From Rhizorhabdus sp. (GTDB lineage Bacteria > Pseudomonadota > Alphaproteobacteria > Sphingomonadales > Sphingomonadaceae): a stretch of 7,400 nt of DNA. Positions 1-6,433 of the stretch are shown here, one piece after another. The position numbers and the translations under genes are program-made. The stretch lies in the NCBI GenBank assembly GCA_004297635.1, contig SCUQ01000360.1, positions 1 to 7,400 of the forward strand, written 5' to 3'. The notes below the pieces were generated by a model. The model did not search any database. It worked only from the letters and a program-made list of their open reading frames with translations, and was not told the DNA's origin. How positions within the stretch are numbered: position 1 is the stretch's first letter; the number at the start of each line of letters is the position of its first letter.

Positions 1-194
1 GCGTTGGACAGCATCCGTTTCAGCGCCGCCATCGCCCAGGGGCCGGCCATAGCGATCCAGCCCGCGCCCACGATCATCACCAGCGCGGTGCCGAGTTCCT
101 TGGACTGGAGGACATCGCCTTTTTCCTCGGCATCCTGACGGCGCTTCGCGGTCGGCGCTTCGGTCTTTTCGTCGTCCTCGGGGCCCTCGGCCAT
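1..194 (-). CDS. flhB: Flagellar biosynthesis protein FlhB, N-terminal part (cut by window edge)
   Basis: FlhB is the inner-membrane component of the flagellar type III export apparatus. It contacts the FliP/FliQ/FliR gate, and its cytoplasmic C-terminal domain undergoes autocleavage to switch substrate specificity. Only the first 64 codons are in the window. The N-terminus begins MAEGPEDDEKTEAPTAKRRQ, followed by DAEEKGDVLQSKEL. This matches the charged EKTE.PT.KR...A.EKG.V..SKEL signature that opens FlhB-family proteins. A first hydrophobic segment follows at about residues 36-58. The ATG at 192-194 lies 3 nt after the fliR stop, with a purine-rich GGGGAAA about 7-13 nt upstream inside the end of fliR, so translation is probably coupled. 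The NPxH autocleavage site and the later membrane helices lie outside the window, so the C-terminal half is not verified. The family call is firm because of the N-terminal motif and the operon position after fliPQR. Confidence 0.93.
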   Translation of the reverse strand, partial: MAEGPEDDEKTEAPTAKRRQDAEEKGDVLQSKELGTALVMIVGAGWIAMAGPWAMAALKRMLSN

Positions 195-197
195 CGC

Positions 198-980
198 CTA
201 TTTCCCCAGGGCCAGCGACCGGGCTTCGGCCAGCCCGCGCTGGATCGACGCCAGGATGCCGTCGGCCATCACCGGGGCGGCGATGGCGAGCAGCACGAGG
301 CCAGCCATCAGCGTCGCGGGCAGGCCGACCGAGAATATGTTCATCTGCGGCGCCGATCGCGCCAGCATCGCCATCACGAGCTGAACCAGAATGATCGCGA
401 AGCCCACCGGCAGCGCGATGGCCAGCCCGGCCGCGAACAGGTCGCCGCCGAACAGGGCCAGCCCCTGAATGCTTTTCGCGCCCATCCAGGCCTCTCCCGG
501 TGGCAGCGCGCGATAGCTTTCGACGATGATGGCGGCGAGCTGGAGGTGGCCTCCGGTCGCCAGAAACAGGAAGGTCGCCATCAGCGAGAGATATTGGCTG
601 ACCGCGGGGGAGGGCGCCCCCGTCGCCGGATCCATCATCCCCGCAAAGCCGAGCCCCATCGCATTGCCGATGACTTCGCCGGCAACCAGCGCCGCCGAAA
701 AGCCGATCTGGACGGCGAAGCCCAGCGCCAGCCCCGCCAGCACTTCGCCCGCGACGAGCAGGAATCCTTCGATCGTGACGATCCCGCCGATCGGCAGGAC
801 GAAGGGGGTGTTGGCAAGCGCTGGGATGCCGATCGCCAGCGCCACGACGGCCCGCAGCTGCAGCGGCACCTGCGGCGCGCCGAACACGGGGGCGGCGATG
901 AACGCCGCGCCGGGCCGGATCATCGCGATCATCCAGAGCCAGAGCTGGGTTTCGAGCCCCGCCAGCCCCTGCGGAATCAC
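198..980 (-). CDS. fliR: Flagellar biosynthesis protein FliR
   Basis: FliR is an integral membrane protein of the flagellar export gate (FliP5-FliQ4-FliR1 in characterised systems). The 260-residue product has the usual family length. It is hydrophobic throughout, with the family hallmarks: RPGAAF near residue 22, a GE..G..MGLGFAGMMDP region at 101-118, the GGHLQL turn at 143-148, and the conserved R.APQMNIFSVGLP loop at 208-221. An ATG-initiated reading frame extends 76 codons further upstream, but that would overlap nearly all of fliQ and is not family-like. I chose the GTG at 978-980. It overlaps the fliQ stop as GTGA and has a GGAG Shine-Dalgarno element 8 nt upstream (989-992). The stop is TAG at 198-200, and flhB starts 3 nt later. 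Read-through from fliQ by termination-reinitiation is likely. I see no frameshift or missing motif. Confidence 0.95.
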   Translation of the reverse strand: MIPQGLAGLETQLWLWMIAMIRPGAAFIAAPVFGAPQVPLQLRAVVALAIGIPALANTPFVLPIGGIVTIEGFLLVAGEVLAGLALGFAVQIGFSAALVAGEVIGNAMGLGFAGMMDPATGAPSPAVSQYLSLMATFLFLATGGHLQLAAIIVESYRALPPGEAWMGAKSIQGLALFGGDLFAAGLAIALPVGFAIILVQLVMAMLARSAPQMNIFSVGLPATLMAGLVLLAIAAPVMADGILASIQRGLAEARSLALGK

Positions 981-1255
981 CGCAGCATCTCCGGAATATA
1001 GACCTGGAAGATATCGCGGGTGAAATCGCCGAGCAGCGCCATGATCGCGCTGCCGAACAGCGCCAGTGCGATCGCGACGACGATCAGTTTCGGGACGAAG
1101 CTCAACGTCTGCTCGTTGATCGATGTCGCCGCCTGGATCATGCCCAGGATGATGCCGGCGACCAGCGCCGGGATCAGGATCGGTGCCGAGGCGAGCGCGA
1201 GGATCCACATCGCCTGCTGCGCCACGCCGATGAAATAATCGGGCGAATTATCCAT
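977..1255 (-). CDS. fliQ: Flagellar biosynthesis protein FliQ
   Basis: FliQ is a small two-helix membrane protein packed around the FliP/FliR core of the flagellar export gate. The product is 92 residues, close to the usual 88-90. Helix 1 covers about residues 14-40 and helix 2 about 54-77. Between them is the diagnostic conserved stretch QAATSINEQTLSFVPKL (41-57). The ATG at 1253-1255 follows the fliP stop by 12 nt. That spacer is a run of CGG repeats, so the ribosome site is weak (GGCGG only) and translation probably depends on coupling to fliP. The gene ends ...EMLR then TGA, and the TGA overlaps the GTG start of fliR by four bases (GTGA). Confidence 0.96.
   Translation of the reverse strand: MDNSPDYFIGVAQQAMWILALASAPILIPALVAGIILGMIQAATSINEQTLSFVPKLIVVAIALALFGSAIMALLGDFTRDIFQVYIPEMLR
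989..992 (-). promoter_or_regulatory. Ribosome binding site deciding the GTG start of fliR
   Basis: On the minus strand a GGAG core stands 8 nt before the GTG at 978-980. Together with the GTGA stop/start overlap with fliQ and the resulting 260-residue length, it supports this start over ATG codons further upstream that would overlap fliQ. Confidence 0.7.
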
Positions 1256-1267
1256 GCGCCGCCGCCG

Positions 1268-2050
1268 TCATGTCGCGAAACTGGCGGCGAGCGAGCCCAT
1301 CGTCAGTGCCCATCCATCGACAAGAACGAACAGTAAAAGCTTGAACGGCATGGATATGATGGCCGGGGACAGCATCATCATGCCGAGCGACATGAGCGTG
1401 GACGCCACGACGAGATCGATGACCAGGAATGGCAGGAAGATAAGGAAACCGATCTGAAAAGCGGTCTTCAGCTCACTGGTCACATAGGCGGGCAGCAGGA
1501 TCGAGAAGGGGATGTCCGAAGGCCGCGCGAACCTGGGCGCCTTGGCGAGATCGGCGAACAGCTTGAGATCGGTCTGGCGGGTCTGCAGCACCATGAAGCG
1601 GTGGAGCACCGCGCCGCTGCGGGTGACGGCTTCCTCCATGGTGATCTGGCCGGCACCATAGGGCTTGAACGCATTGGCGTTGATCTGGTCGATCGACGGC
1701 CGCATCACGAACAGCGACAGGAACAGGGCGAGGCCGACCAGCACCTGATTGGGCGGAGTCTGCTGCAGGCCGAGCGCCTGGCGCAGCAGCGACAGCACGA
1801 TGATGATCCGGGTAAAGCTCGTCATCATCAGCACCAGTGACGGCAGCACCGTCAGCAGGCTCATCAGGACGAGGATCTGGAGCGACAGCGACAGCGGGCG
1901 GCCGTTCCCGGCGATCGTCCCCATCGCCCGGTCGAGCGCCGCGGTCTGCGCCGGTCCGGCTGTCGATGCGAAGGCGGGTTCGACGATCAGCAACGCAAGG
2001 AGCGCCAAGCCGAGGAACGACAGAATCGATCGGATGCGCTTTGCCGTCAT
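1268..2050 (-). CDS. fliP: Flagellar biosynthesis protein FliP
   Basis: FliP is the principal subunit of the flagellar export-gate pore in the inner membrane at the base of the MS ring. The product is 260 residues, a normal length. Residues 1-28 form a cleavable-type signal sequence: a KRIR n-region, a hydrophobic core, and PAFA before S29, as is typical for FliP. Membrane segments follow at about 56-75, 80-88, 103-116, 198-224 and 233-248. Two family blocks are clear: MTSFTRIIIVLSLLRQALG with QQTPPNQVLVG (76-106), and the SELKTAFQIGFLIFLPFLVI / DLVVASTLMSLGMMMLSP block (192-229). The ATG at 2048-2050 has only a poor Shine-Dalgarno match (GAAAACCGATC) but places the signal peptide correctly. 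It is the first gene of the flagellar group here. The gene upstream is priA rather than the usual fliN/fliO, so the promoter should lie in the 144-bp spacer or further up. I saw no sigma-54 type GG-N10-GC element there. Confidence 0.96.
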   Translation of the reverse strand: MTAKRIRSILSFLGLALLALLIVEPAFASTAGPAQTAALDRAMGTIAGNGRPLSLSLQILVLMSLLTVLPSLVLMMTSFTRIIIVLSLLRQALGLQQTPPNQVLVGLALFLSLFVMRPSIDQINANAFKPYGAGQITMEEAVTRSGAVLHRFMVLQTRQTDLKLFADLAKAPRFARPSDIPFSILLPAYVTSELKTAFQIGFLIFLPFLVIDLVVASTLMSLGMMMLSPAIISMPFKLLLFVLVDGWALTMGSLAASFAT

Positions 2051-2079
2051 GATCGGTTTTCAGCACTACGCCGGGTTAA

Positions 2080-2105
2080 CTTCAAGCCGTTCCTCCAGCT
2101 TGAAG
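2080..2105. repeat. Perfect 8-bp inverted repeat upstream of fliP
   Basis: CTTCAAGC (2080-2087) and GCTTGAAG (2098-2105) are exact reverse complements separated by 10 nt. The structure lies 30 bp ahead of the fliP start codon and directly beside the REP-like pair. As DNA it could be an operator; as RNA it could be a hairpin in the fliP leader or the priA 3' trailer. No U-tract follows on either strand, so it is not a canonical intrinsic terminator. The repeat itself is certain; its role is unknown. Confidence 0.6.
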
Positions 2106-2108
2106 GGC

Positions 2109-2185
2109 GTCATTCCTGCGAAAGCTGGAATCTGCCTTCTTTTGCTGTGGAAAAGGCAATGAGATCGCCGCTTGTGCGGGATGAC
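2109..2185. repeat. REP-like palindromic repeat pair (two facing hairpin units)
   Basis: Two related units face each other. The first, 2109-2133, reads GTCATTCCTGC-GAAA-GCTGGAATCT. Its arms 2112-2119 and 2124-2131 form an 8-bp stem with one T-T mismatch around a GAAA loop. The second, on the other strand (2185 down to about 2161), reads GTCATCCCGC-ACAA-GCGGCGAT. Its arms 2176-2182 and 2164-2171 pair with one bulged G. Between them TGCCTT (2133-2138) and AAGGCA (2153-2158) also pair. The forward unit translates as VIPAKAGI, the usual trace of the GTCATTCCCGCGAAAGCGGGAATC repeat family dispersed in many proteobacterial genomes, sphingomonads included. It fills the space between the priA stop (2195) and fliP, and may protect or terminate the priA transcript. 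Both copies have diverged from the consensus, which suggests an old insertion. A genome-wide copy count would settle it. Confidence 0.7.
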
Positions 2186-2194
2186 GAGAAGAGA

Positions 2195-4363
2195 TCAGAG
2201 GAAGCTGTACGGATCGACGTCGACCGCGACCCGCACGCCTCGCGGCCATTCGAGCGGGCCGAGCCATTCGCGGATGACCTGCTGGACATCGAGCGAGCGC
2301 CGCGCGTGGACGAGCAGCCGTTGCCGGTGGCGGCCGCGCAGCATGGCGAGCGGAGCGGGGGCGGGACCGTAGACGTGCATGCCCTCGGGGGACGGCGCGG
2401 TGCGGCCGATCATCCGGGCGGCCGCGGCGGCATCCTCCAACTTCTCGGACGATATGATGATCGCAGCATATCGGCCGAAAGGGGGGGCTTCGGCGAGCCG
2501 CCGCGCCTCGGTCTCGGCGCTGTAGAAGCTCTGGGCATCGCCCGACAGCAGCGCCGCGATCACCGGCGCCTTGGGATTGTGGGTCTGGATATAGACATGG
2601 CCTGGCTTGGCGCCGCGCCCGGCGCGGCCGGCAACCTGGGCGATCTGCTGGAAACTGCGCTCGGCGGCGCGCAGATCGCCGCCGGCAAGGCCGAGATCGG
2701 CGTCGATCACCCCGACCAGCGTCAACTCCGGAAAATGATAGCCCTTGGTGACGAGCTGCGTGCCGACCACCACGTCGATGTCGCCCGCCTCCATCCGCTC
2801 GACGAACTCGGCGGCACGCGCCGGGGTCGACAGGGTGTCGGACGTCGCGATCGCCACCCGCGCCTCGGGAAAGAGCGCCGACACCTCGTCGGCGATCCGC
2901 TCGACGCCGGGGCCGCAGGCGACGAGGCTGTCCTCGTCCTTGCATTCCGGGCATTCGGCCGGCGGCGCCATCACATGCCCGCAATGATGGCATTGCAGCC
3001 GGCCGAGCAGCCGATGCTCGACCATCCAGGCGGTGCAGTTCGGGCATTGGAAGCGGTGGCCGCAGGTTCGGCACAGGGTCAGCGGCGCATAGCCGCGCCG
3101 GTTGAGGAAGAGCAGGCTCTGCTCCTTCTTCTCCAGCCGGTCTTCGATCGCCTTGACCAGCGGCGGCGCGATCCAGCGCCCGCGCGGCGGCGGATCGGCG
3201 AGCAGATCGATGGCCTCGATCTCCGGCATTTCGGCGCCGCCATGGCGCGCGGTGAGCTTCAGCTCGGTATAGCGCCCGATTGCCGCCTGCTGGCGGGTCT
3301 CGATCGCGGGGGTGGCCGATGCCAGCACGATCGGGATGTCTTCCAGCTTGGCGCGCATCACCGCGACGTCGCGGGCGTGGTAGAGGACGCCGTCCTCCTG
3401 CTTGAAACTGGTCTCGTGCGCCTCATCGACGATGATCAGCCCCAGGTCGCGATAAGGCAGGAACAGCGCCGATCGCGCGCCGACCACCACCTTGGCCTCG
3501 CCATGGACGATGCCGCGCCACGCCCGGCGCCGCTGCGACTGGCGCAGCTCGCTGTGCCACGCGACGGGCAGGTGGCCGAAACGCGCCTCGAACCGTTTGA
3601 GAAAGGGCTCGGTCAGCGCGATTTCCGGCAGCAGCACCAGCGTCTGGCGACCCATCCGCAAGGCTTCGGCAATCGCCTCGAAATAGACCTCGGTCTTGCC
3701 CGATCCGGTGACGCCATCGAGCAGAAAGGGCTGGAAGTCGCGGGCCTTGACCGCATCGCCGAGCATGCCCGCAGCGAGCTGCTGCTCGTCGGACAGGGAG
3801 ACGGCGACATGGTCGGGATCGGGCGGGGTCCAGGGGGTGTCGATCGACACCGTCACCGCCTCGATCGCGCCCGACTTGACGAGGCCGCGAATGACTCCCT
3901 CGGACACGTCGGCGATCGTCGCCAGTTCGCGGATCAGTCCCTGCCGCTGTCCGATCCGGTCGAGCGCCTGTTCCCGCTGCGGCGTGACGCGGCCCGACCG
4001 CTCGCCGGTGGCACGATATTCGGTGATCGTGCGTGCGCCGTCGAGCGCGCTGGAAGACGGCAGCGCCATGCGCAGCACGGCGGCGGGTGGCGCCAGATAA
4101 TAGTCCGATGTCCATTCGATCAGCCGGCGCAGCGGCGCGGCAATCGGGGGCACGTCATAGACGCCCAGCAGCGGCCGCAGCCGGTTGTCGCCGACCTGAT
4201 CGGCGGATGGCAGGCTCTCTTCCTCCCAGACCACGCCGACCAGCTGGCGCGGGCCGAGCGGGGCGAGGACGATGCTGCCGGGCTCGACCGCATGTTCGCG
4301 GTCGGCCCGGTAATCGAGCGGCCCGAGTGCGGGGTTGAGCAGGAGGACATGGGCACGGGCCAT
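2195..4363 (-). CDS. priA: Primosomal protein N' (replication restart helicase PriA)
   Basis: PriA is a superfamily 2 3'-5' DNA helicase that recognises stalled or repaired forks and starts reloading of the replicative helicase. The 722-residue product has the usual length. Reading along it: an N-terminal 3'-DNA-end binding domain (about 1-100), a winged-helix region (about 125-175), Walker A GVTGSGKT (217-224), the DEAH box with VDEAHE (312-317), then helicase lobe 2 with GTQLVTKGYHFP (534-544) and motif VI QVAGRAGRG (576-584). The zinc-binding insertion has all eight cysteines: C431, C434, C440, C443, C458, C461, C471, C474. The open frame extends 32 codons upstream of the chosen ATG (4361-4363), but that stretch is Pro/Arg-rich, overlaps the neighbouring gene and is not PriA-like, while MARAHVLLLNPALGPLDY is a typical PriA opening. 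The upstream gene's TAA lies 10 nt before this ATG, so the two are probably one operon. The ribosome site is weak, consistent with coupling. Confidence 0.97.
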   Translation of the reverse strand: MARAHVLLLNPALGPLDYRADREHAVEPGSIVLAPLGPRQLVGVVWEEESLPSADQVGDNRLRPLLGVYDVPPIAAPLRRLIEWTSDYYLAPPAAVLRMALPSSSALDGARTITEYRATGERSGRVTPQREQALDRIGQRQGLIRELATIADVSEGVIRGLVKSGAIEAVTVSIDTPWTPPDPDHVAVSLSDEQQLAAGMLGDAVKARDFQPFLLDGVTGSGKTEVYFEAIAEALRMGRQTLVLLPEIALTEPFLKRFEARFGHLPVAWHSELRQSQRRRAWRGIVHGEAKVVVGARSALFLPYRDLGLIIVDEAHETSFKQEDGVLYHARDVAVMRAKLEDIPIVLASATPAIETRQQAAIGRYTELKLTARHGGAEMPEIEAIDLLADPPPRGRWIAPPLVKAIEDRLEKKEQSLLFLNRRGYAPLTLCRTCGHRFQCPNCTAWMVEHRLLGRLQCHHCGHVMAPPAECPECKDEDSLVACGPGVERIADEVSALFPEARVAIATSDTLSTPARAAEFVERMEAGDIDVVVGTQLVTKGYHFPELTLVGVIDADLGLAGGDLRAAERSFQQIAQVAGRAGRGAKPGHVYIQTHNPKAPVIAALLSGDAQSFYSAETEARRLAEAPPFGRYAAIIISSEKLEDAAAAARMIGRTAPSPEGMHVYGPAPAPLAMLRGRHRQRLLVHARRSLDVQQVIREWLGPLEWPRGVRVAVDVDPYSFL

Positions 4364-4373
4364 CGGCCCGTGC

Positions 4374-5525
4374 TTAGGGGGCGGGGGCTGGCGCCGCAAT
4401 GGCTGCGGCACCGGCATGAACATCCTCTTCCAGCACCTCGACGAGGATTCTGGCCGCACGTTCGCAGGCGCCGTCGATCTCGCCGAAGGCCCGTGCCACG
4501 GCGGCCTTCTGCTCCGCGATCTTCGCGGGATGCCCGGCGACCGCCGCGTCGATAGCGTCTAACAGCCCGTCGGGCGTTTCTGCGACTTCGCCGAGATGCC
4601 AGCCCGCATAGCGCGGATCGTCGCGCCATGCCGCGCGATGCGCGTTCACGAACGCGGCCGGCCGCGGTTCGGCAAGGAACTCGTAAAGCTGGCTCGACAT
4701 GTCGCCGAGATAGATATCCGCGGCACGGACGTAGCTCATGTCGATCAGCCGGTCCGAACCGAAGTCCACGATCAGTCGGTCGGGGTCGGCGAGCGCGTGC
4801 CACTGCGCGATCGCGGCTTCATCAAGCGTTTCGGCAACCCGAATATGCGGTGCCAGGATGAGATTGTAGCGCCCGTCGGACAGGATATGCTCGACCACGG
4901 CCGGCGCCGCGCCCCAGGACGAGCGATCCAGGTCGAAATGGGGATTGTAGAGGATCGTCGGCCGCGCATTCGCGAACAGCCGGGGACGGGCACTGTCGAG
5001 ATGGCGCAGATAGTCTAGCTTCACATAGCCGGTGCTGCGTAGCCGGGCTGGATCGATATGGTGCTGGTCGACGGCCCGAACGACATCCTTCTCGCCCGGA
5101 ACGACGATCAGATCGAACGCCTTGAGTCGCGATTCGGAGCTTGGTGCCCGATCGCCGGCGCCATGGCGGAAATGGATCATCCGTGCGCGGGTCAGGTGCC
5201 AGAGCCGCAGCAGCGCCGATGTCCGCTCGGGCGTGACGATCGTACGCGCGCGGGCGAGGCGCGGGGCGAGCCGCAGCAGCAACCCCAGCTTGGACAGTTT
5301 CGGTCGGCCGATCCACTGTGCGAACCGGCGCCACCAGCCCGGCGCCTCGACGGTTTCGATGCGGAGCAATGCCGCGCCCATGCGGCGGCCGACGTCACCG
5401 ATCAGATCGGCGACATGCGGGTCGGACGCGATGCAGGTGATCCGCATCTGCGGCGCGATCCGGCTCAGCGCCGCCGCGACGGGGGCCAGGTGGAACAGCT
5501 GATGCGTGCCACCCAGGAAGAGCAT
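4374..5525 (-). CDS. Putative GT-B-fold glycerophosphotransferase-like / glycosyltransferase-like protein
   Basis: The 383-residue product looks like a nucleotide-activated transferase of the TagB/TagF (CDP-glycerol glycerophosphotransferase) type, but the match is from motif memory only. The N-terminus LFLGGTHQLFHLAPVAAAL (2-20) resembles the opening Gly-rich loop and helix of GT-B folds. The middle carries HFRHGAGDRAPSS (118-130), then D138 and VPGEKD, and STGYVKLDYL (164-173), like the HG...D...G and GYP..D.L pattern of that superfamily. The C-terminal half has LYNPHFD (192-198), LAPHIR (224-229) and AADIYLGDMSSQLYEFL (268-284), similar to the AD..I.D.SS..FEFL motif that lines the donor site. 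No signal peptide or membrane helix is evident, so it is probably cytosolic or membrane-associated. The last 14 residues are Ala/Pro-rich (AGAAAIAAPAPAP). I chose the ATG at 5523-5525 because of its exceptional Shine-Dalgarno element; an in-frame ATG 19 codons upstream lacks one. Substrate unknown: sphingomonads are not known for teichoic acids, so a surface-polymer role is inference only. It probably shares a transcript with priA. Confidence 0.6.
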   Translation of the reverse strand: MLFLGGTHQLFHLAPVAAALSRIAPQMRITCIASDPHVADLIGDVGRRMGAALLRIETVEAPGWWRRFAQWIGRPKLSKLGLLLRLAPRLARARTIVTPERTSALLRLWHLTRARMIHFRHGAGDRAPSSESRLKAFDLIVVPGEKDVVRAVDQHHIDPARLRSTGYVKLDYLRHLDSARPRLFANARPTILYNPHFDLDRSSWGAAPAVVEHILSDGRYNLILAPHIRVAETLDEAAIAQWHALADPDRLIVDFGSDRLIDMSYVRAADIYLGDMSSQLYEFLAEPRPAAFVNAHRAAWRDDPRYAGWHLGEVAETPDGLLDAIDAAVAGHPAKIAEQKAAVARAFGEIDGACERAARILVEVLEEDVHAGAAAIAAPAPAP

Positions 5526-5536
5526 GATCACCTCCT
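5526..5536 (-). promoter_or_regulatory. Near-perfect Shine-Dalgarno sequence of the transferase gene
   Basis: On the minus strand AGGAGGTGATC directly abuts the ATG at 5523-5525. These 11 bases are fully complementary to the 3' end of bacterial 16S rRNA (GATCACCTCCT), with the AGGAGG core 5 nt from the start. This fixes the start codon and predicts strong initiation, unlike the weak sites in front of priA, fliP and fliQ. Confidence 0.85.
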
Positions 5537-5774
5537 CCCCGTCCGGGCGATCCGCGCATGAAGATGTAGAAGCCATGGGCAATATGTTGAACAGACTTGA
5601 TTTACCTGAGCTGTCGGATGTGAACTACGGGCTCGGAAACCGGACGGGGCGGAGTTTTGTTCCACGCATGGCGGGTGAACGGCCGGCCCAAATGAAGGCC
5701 AGCGAATCCCTATGCGGCGGAGGTCCCCGCCGTTATAGGCTGGTCCCGACAGCTGCTAGCCAAGGGGCGCCTTC
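5537..5774. other. Divergent intergenic region between the transferase and transaldolase genes
   Basis: This spacer should carry promoters for both directions, but I can name none with confidence. Toward the transaldolase gene, TATAGG at 5734-5739 resembles a -10 box about 35 bp before the ATG, yet no TTGACA-like -35 lies at the right distance. A short hairpin, CGGCGG (5715-5720) with CCGCCG (5727-5732) around AGGTCC, sits just before it and could be an operator or chance in GC-rich DNA. The stretch around 5581-5610 is noticeably A/T-richer than its surroundings, as promoters often are. A GANTC site (GAATC, 5704-5708), the target of the alphaproteobacterial CcrM methylase, is present. Confidence 0.4.
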
Positions 5775-6428
5775 ATGAAATTCTTCGTCGACACCGCCGA
5801 TACCGCCGAGATCGCCGAAATGGCCGCGACCGGTCTGCTCGACGGGGTCACAACCAATCCGTCGCTGATCGCCAAGTCGGGTCGTCAGTTCCTTGAGGTG
5901 ATCGCCGAGATTTGCGGGATCGTCCCCGGTCCCGTCTCCGCCGAGGTGGTGGCGCTCGACCACGCGACGATGATGAAGGAGGCCGAGGTCCTCCGGAAGA
6001 TCGCGGACAATGTCTGCATCAAGGTGCCGCTGACGATCGACGGGCTCAAGACCTGCAAGGCGCTCAGCGACGATGGCACGATGGTCAACGTCACGCTCTG
6101 CTTCTCTGCCAATCAGGCGCTGCTCGCTGGCAAGGCGGGGGCGGCATTCATTTCGCCCTTCGTCGGCCGGCATGACGATATCGGCTTCGACGGCATGGCG
6201 CTGATCGCCGACATCCGGCAGATCTACGACAATTACGACTTCGGTACGGAGATCCTTGTCGCCAGCGTCCGGCACCCCATCCACATTCTCGAGTCAGCCA
6301 AGATCGGCGCCGATGTGATGACCGCGCCGCCTGCGGTGATCCGTGCGCTGTTCAATCACCCGCTGACCGAAAAGGGCATCCAGGGGTTCATGGCCGACTG
6401 GGCCAAGACCGGGCAGAGCATCCTCTGA
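5775..6428 (+). CDS. tal: Transaldolase, TalC/MipB family (fructose-6-phosphate aldolase-like)
   Basis: This is a compact class I aldolase of the pentose phosphate pathway, expected to move a dihydroxyacetone unit between sugar phosphates in the cytoplasm. The 217-residue product has the length of the small TalC/FSA subfamily. Visible landmarks are D6 in [12 protein letters not shown] with N28, the Schiff-base lysine K83 in CIKVPLT, and the SANQA...[14 protein letters not shown] stretch (111-135). Two positions separate true transaldolases from fructose-6-phosphate aldolase (FSA): the residue matching E. coli FSA Gln59 is Glu57 here, and the one matching FSA Tyr131 is Phe129. Both are the transaldolase state, so I favour transaldolase (EC 2.2.1.2) over the FSA name often given to this family. 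The ATG at 5775 has AAGGGG about 8 nt upstream. A small hypothetical gene starts 5 nt after the stop, and the transferase-priA pair diverges upstream. Confidence 0.94.
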   Translation: MKFFVDTADTAEIAEMAATGLLDGVTTNPSLIAKSGRQFLEVIAEICGIVPGPVSAEVVALDHATMMKEAEVLRKIADNVCIKVPLTIDGLKTCKALSDDGTMVNVTLCFSANQALLAGKAGAAFISPFVGRHDDIGFDGMALIADIRQIYDNYDFGTEILVASVRHPIHILESAKIGADVMTAPPAVIRALFNHPLTEKGIQGFMADWAKTGQSIL

Positions 6429-6433
6429 TTTCG

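Noticed and set aside
977..1208. An ATG-initiated 336-codon version of fliR extending over fliQ.
   Set aside because: The extra 76 residues overlap nearly all of fliQ, are Arg/Asp-rich and do not resemble FliR. The GTG at 978-980 gives the family length and has a Shine-Dalgarno element.
2051..2194. A sigma-54 promoter for the flagellar genes.
   Set aside because: I looked on the minus strand for GG-N10-GC of the TGGC...TTGC type and found no acceptable match.
4364..4459. A 32-residue N-terminal extension of PriA.
   Set aside because: It lies almost wholly inside the upstream transferase gene, is Pro/Arg-rich, and does not match the PriA N-terminus, which begins cleanly at MARAHVLLLNP.
2147..4555. 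An 802-codon open frame on the plus strand opposite priA.
   Set aside because: It is the antisense shadow of priA and the start of the transferase gene. Its product is Arg/Asp/Gly-rich low-complexity sequence with no family motif, while priA on the other strand has every helicase and zinc motif.
5575..5778. A 67-codon plus-strand open frame (MGNMLNRLDLPEL...) whose TGA overlaps the transaldolase ATG as ATGA.
   Set aside because: The overlap looks like coupling, but third-position GC is clearly lower than in the neighbours, there is no ribosome site, and the sequence is more promoter-like (A/T-rich at 5581-5610). I would reconsider only if relatives conserve the frame.
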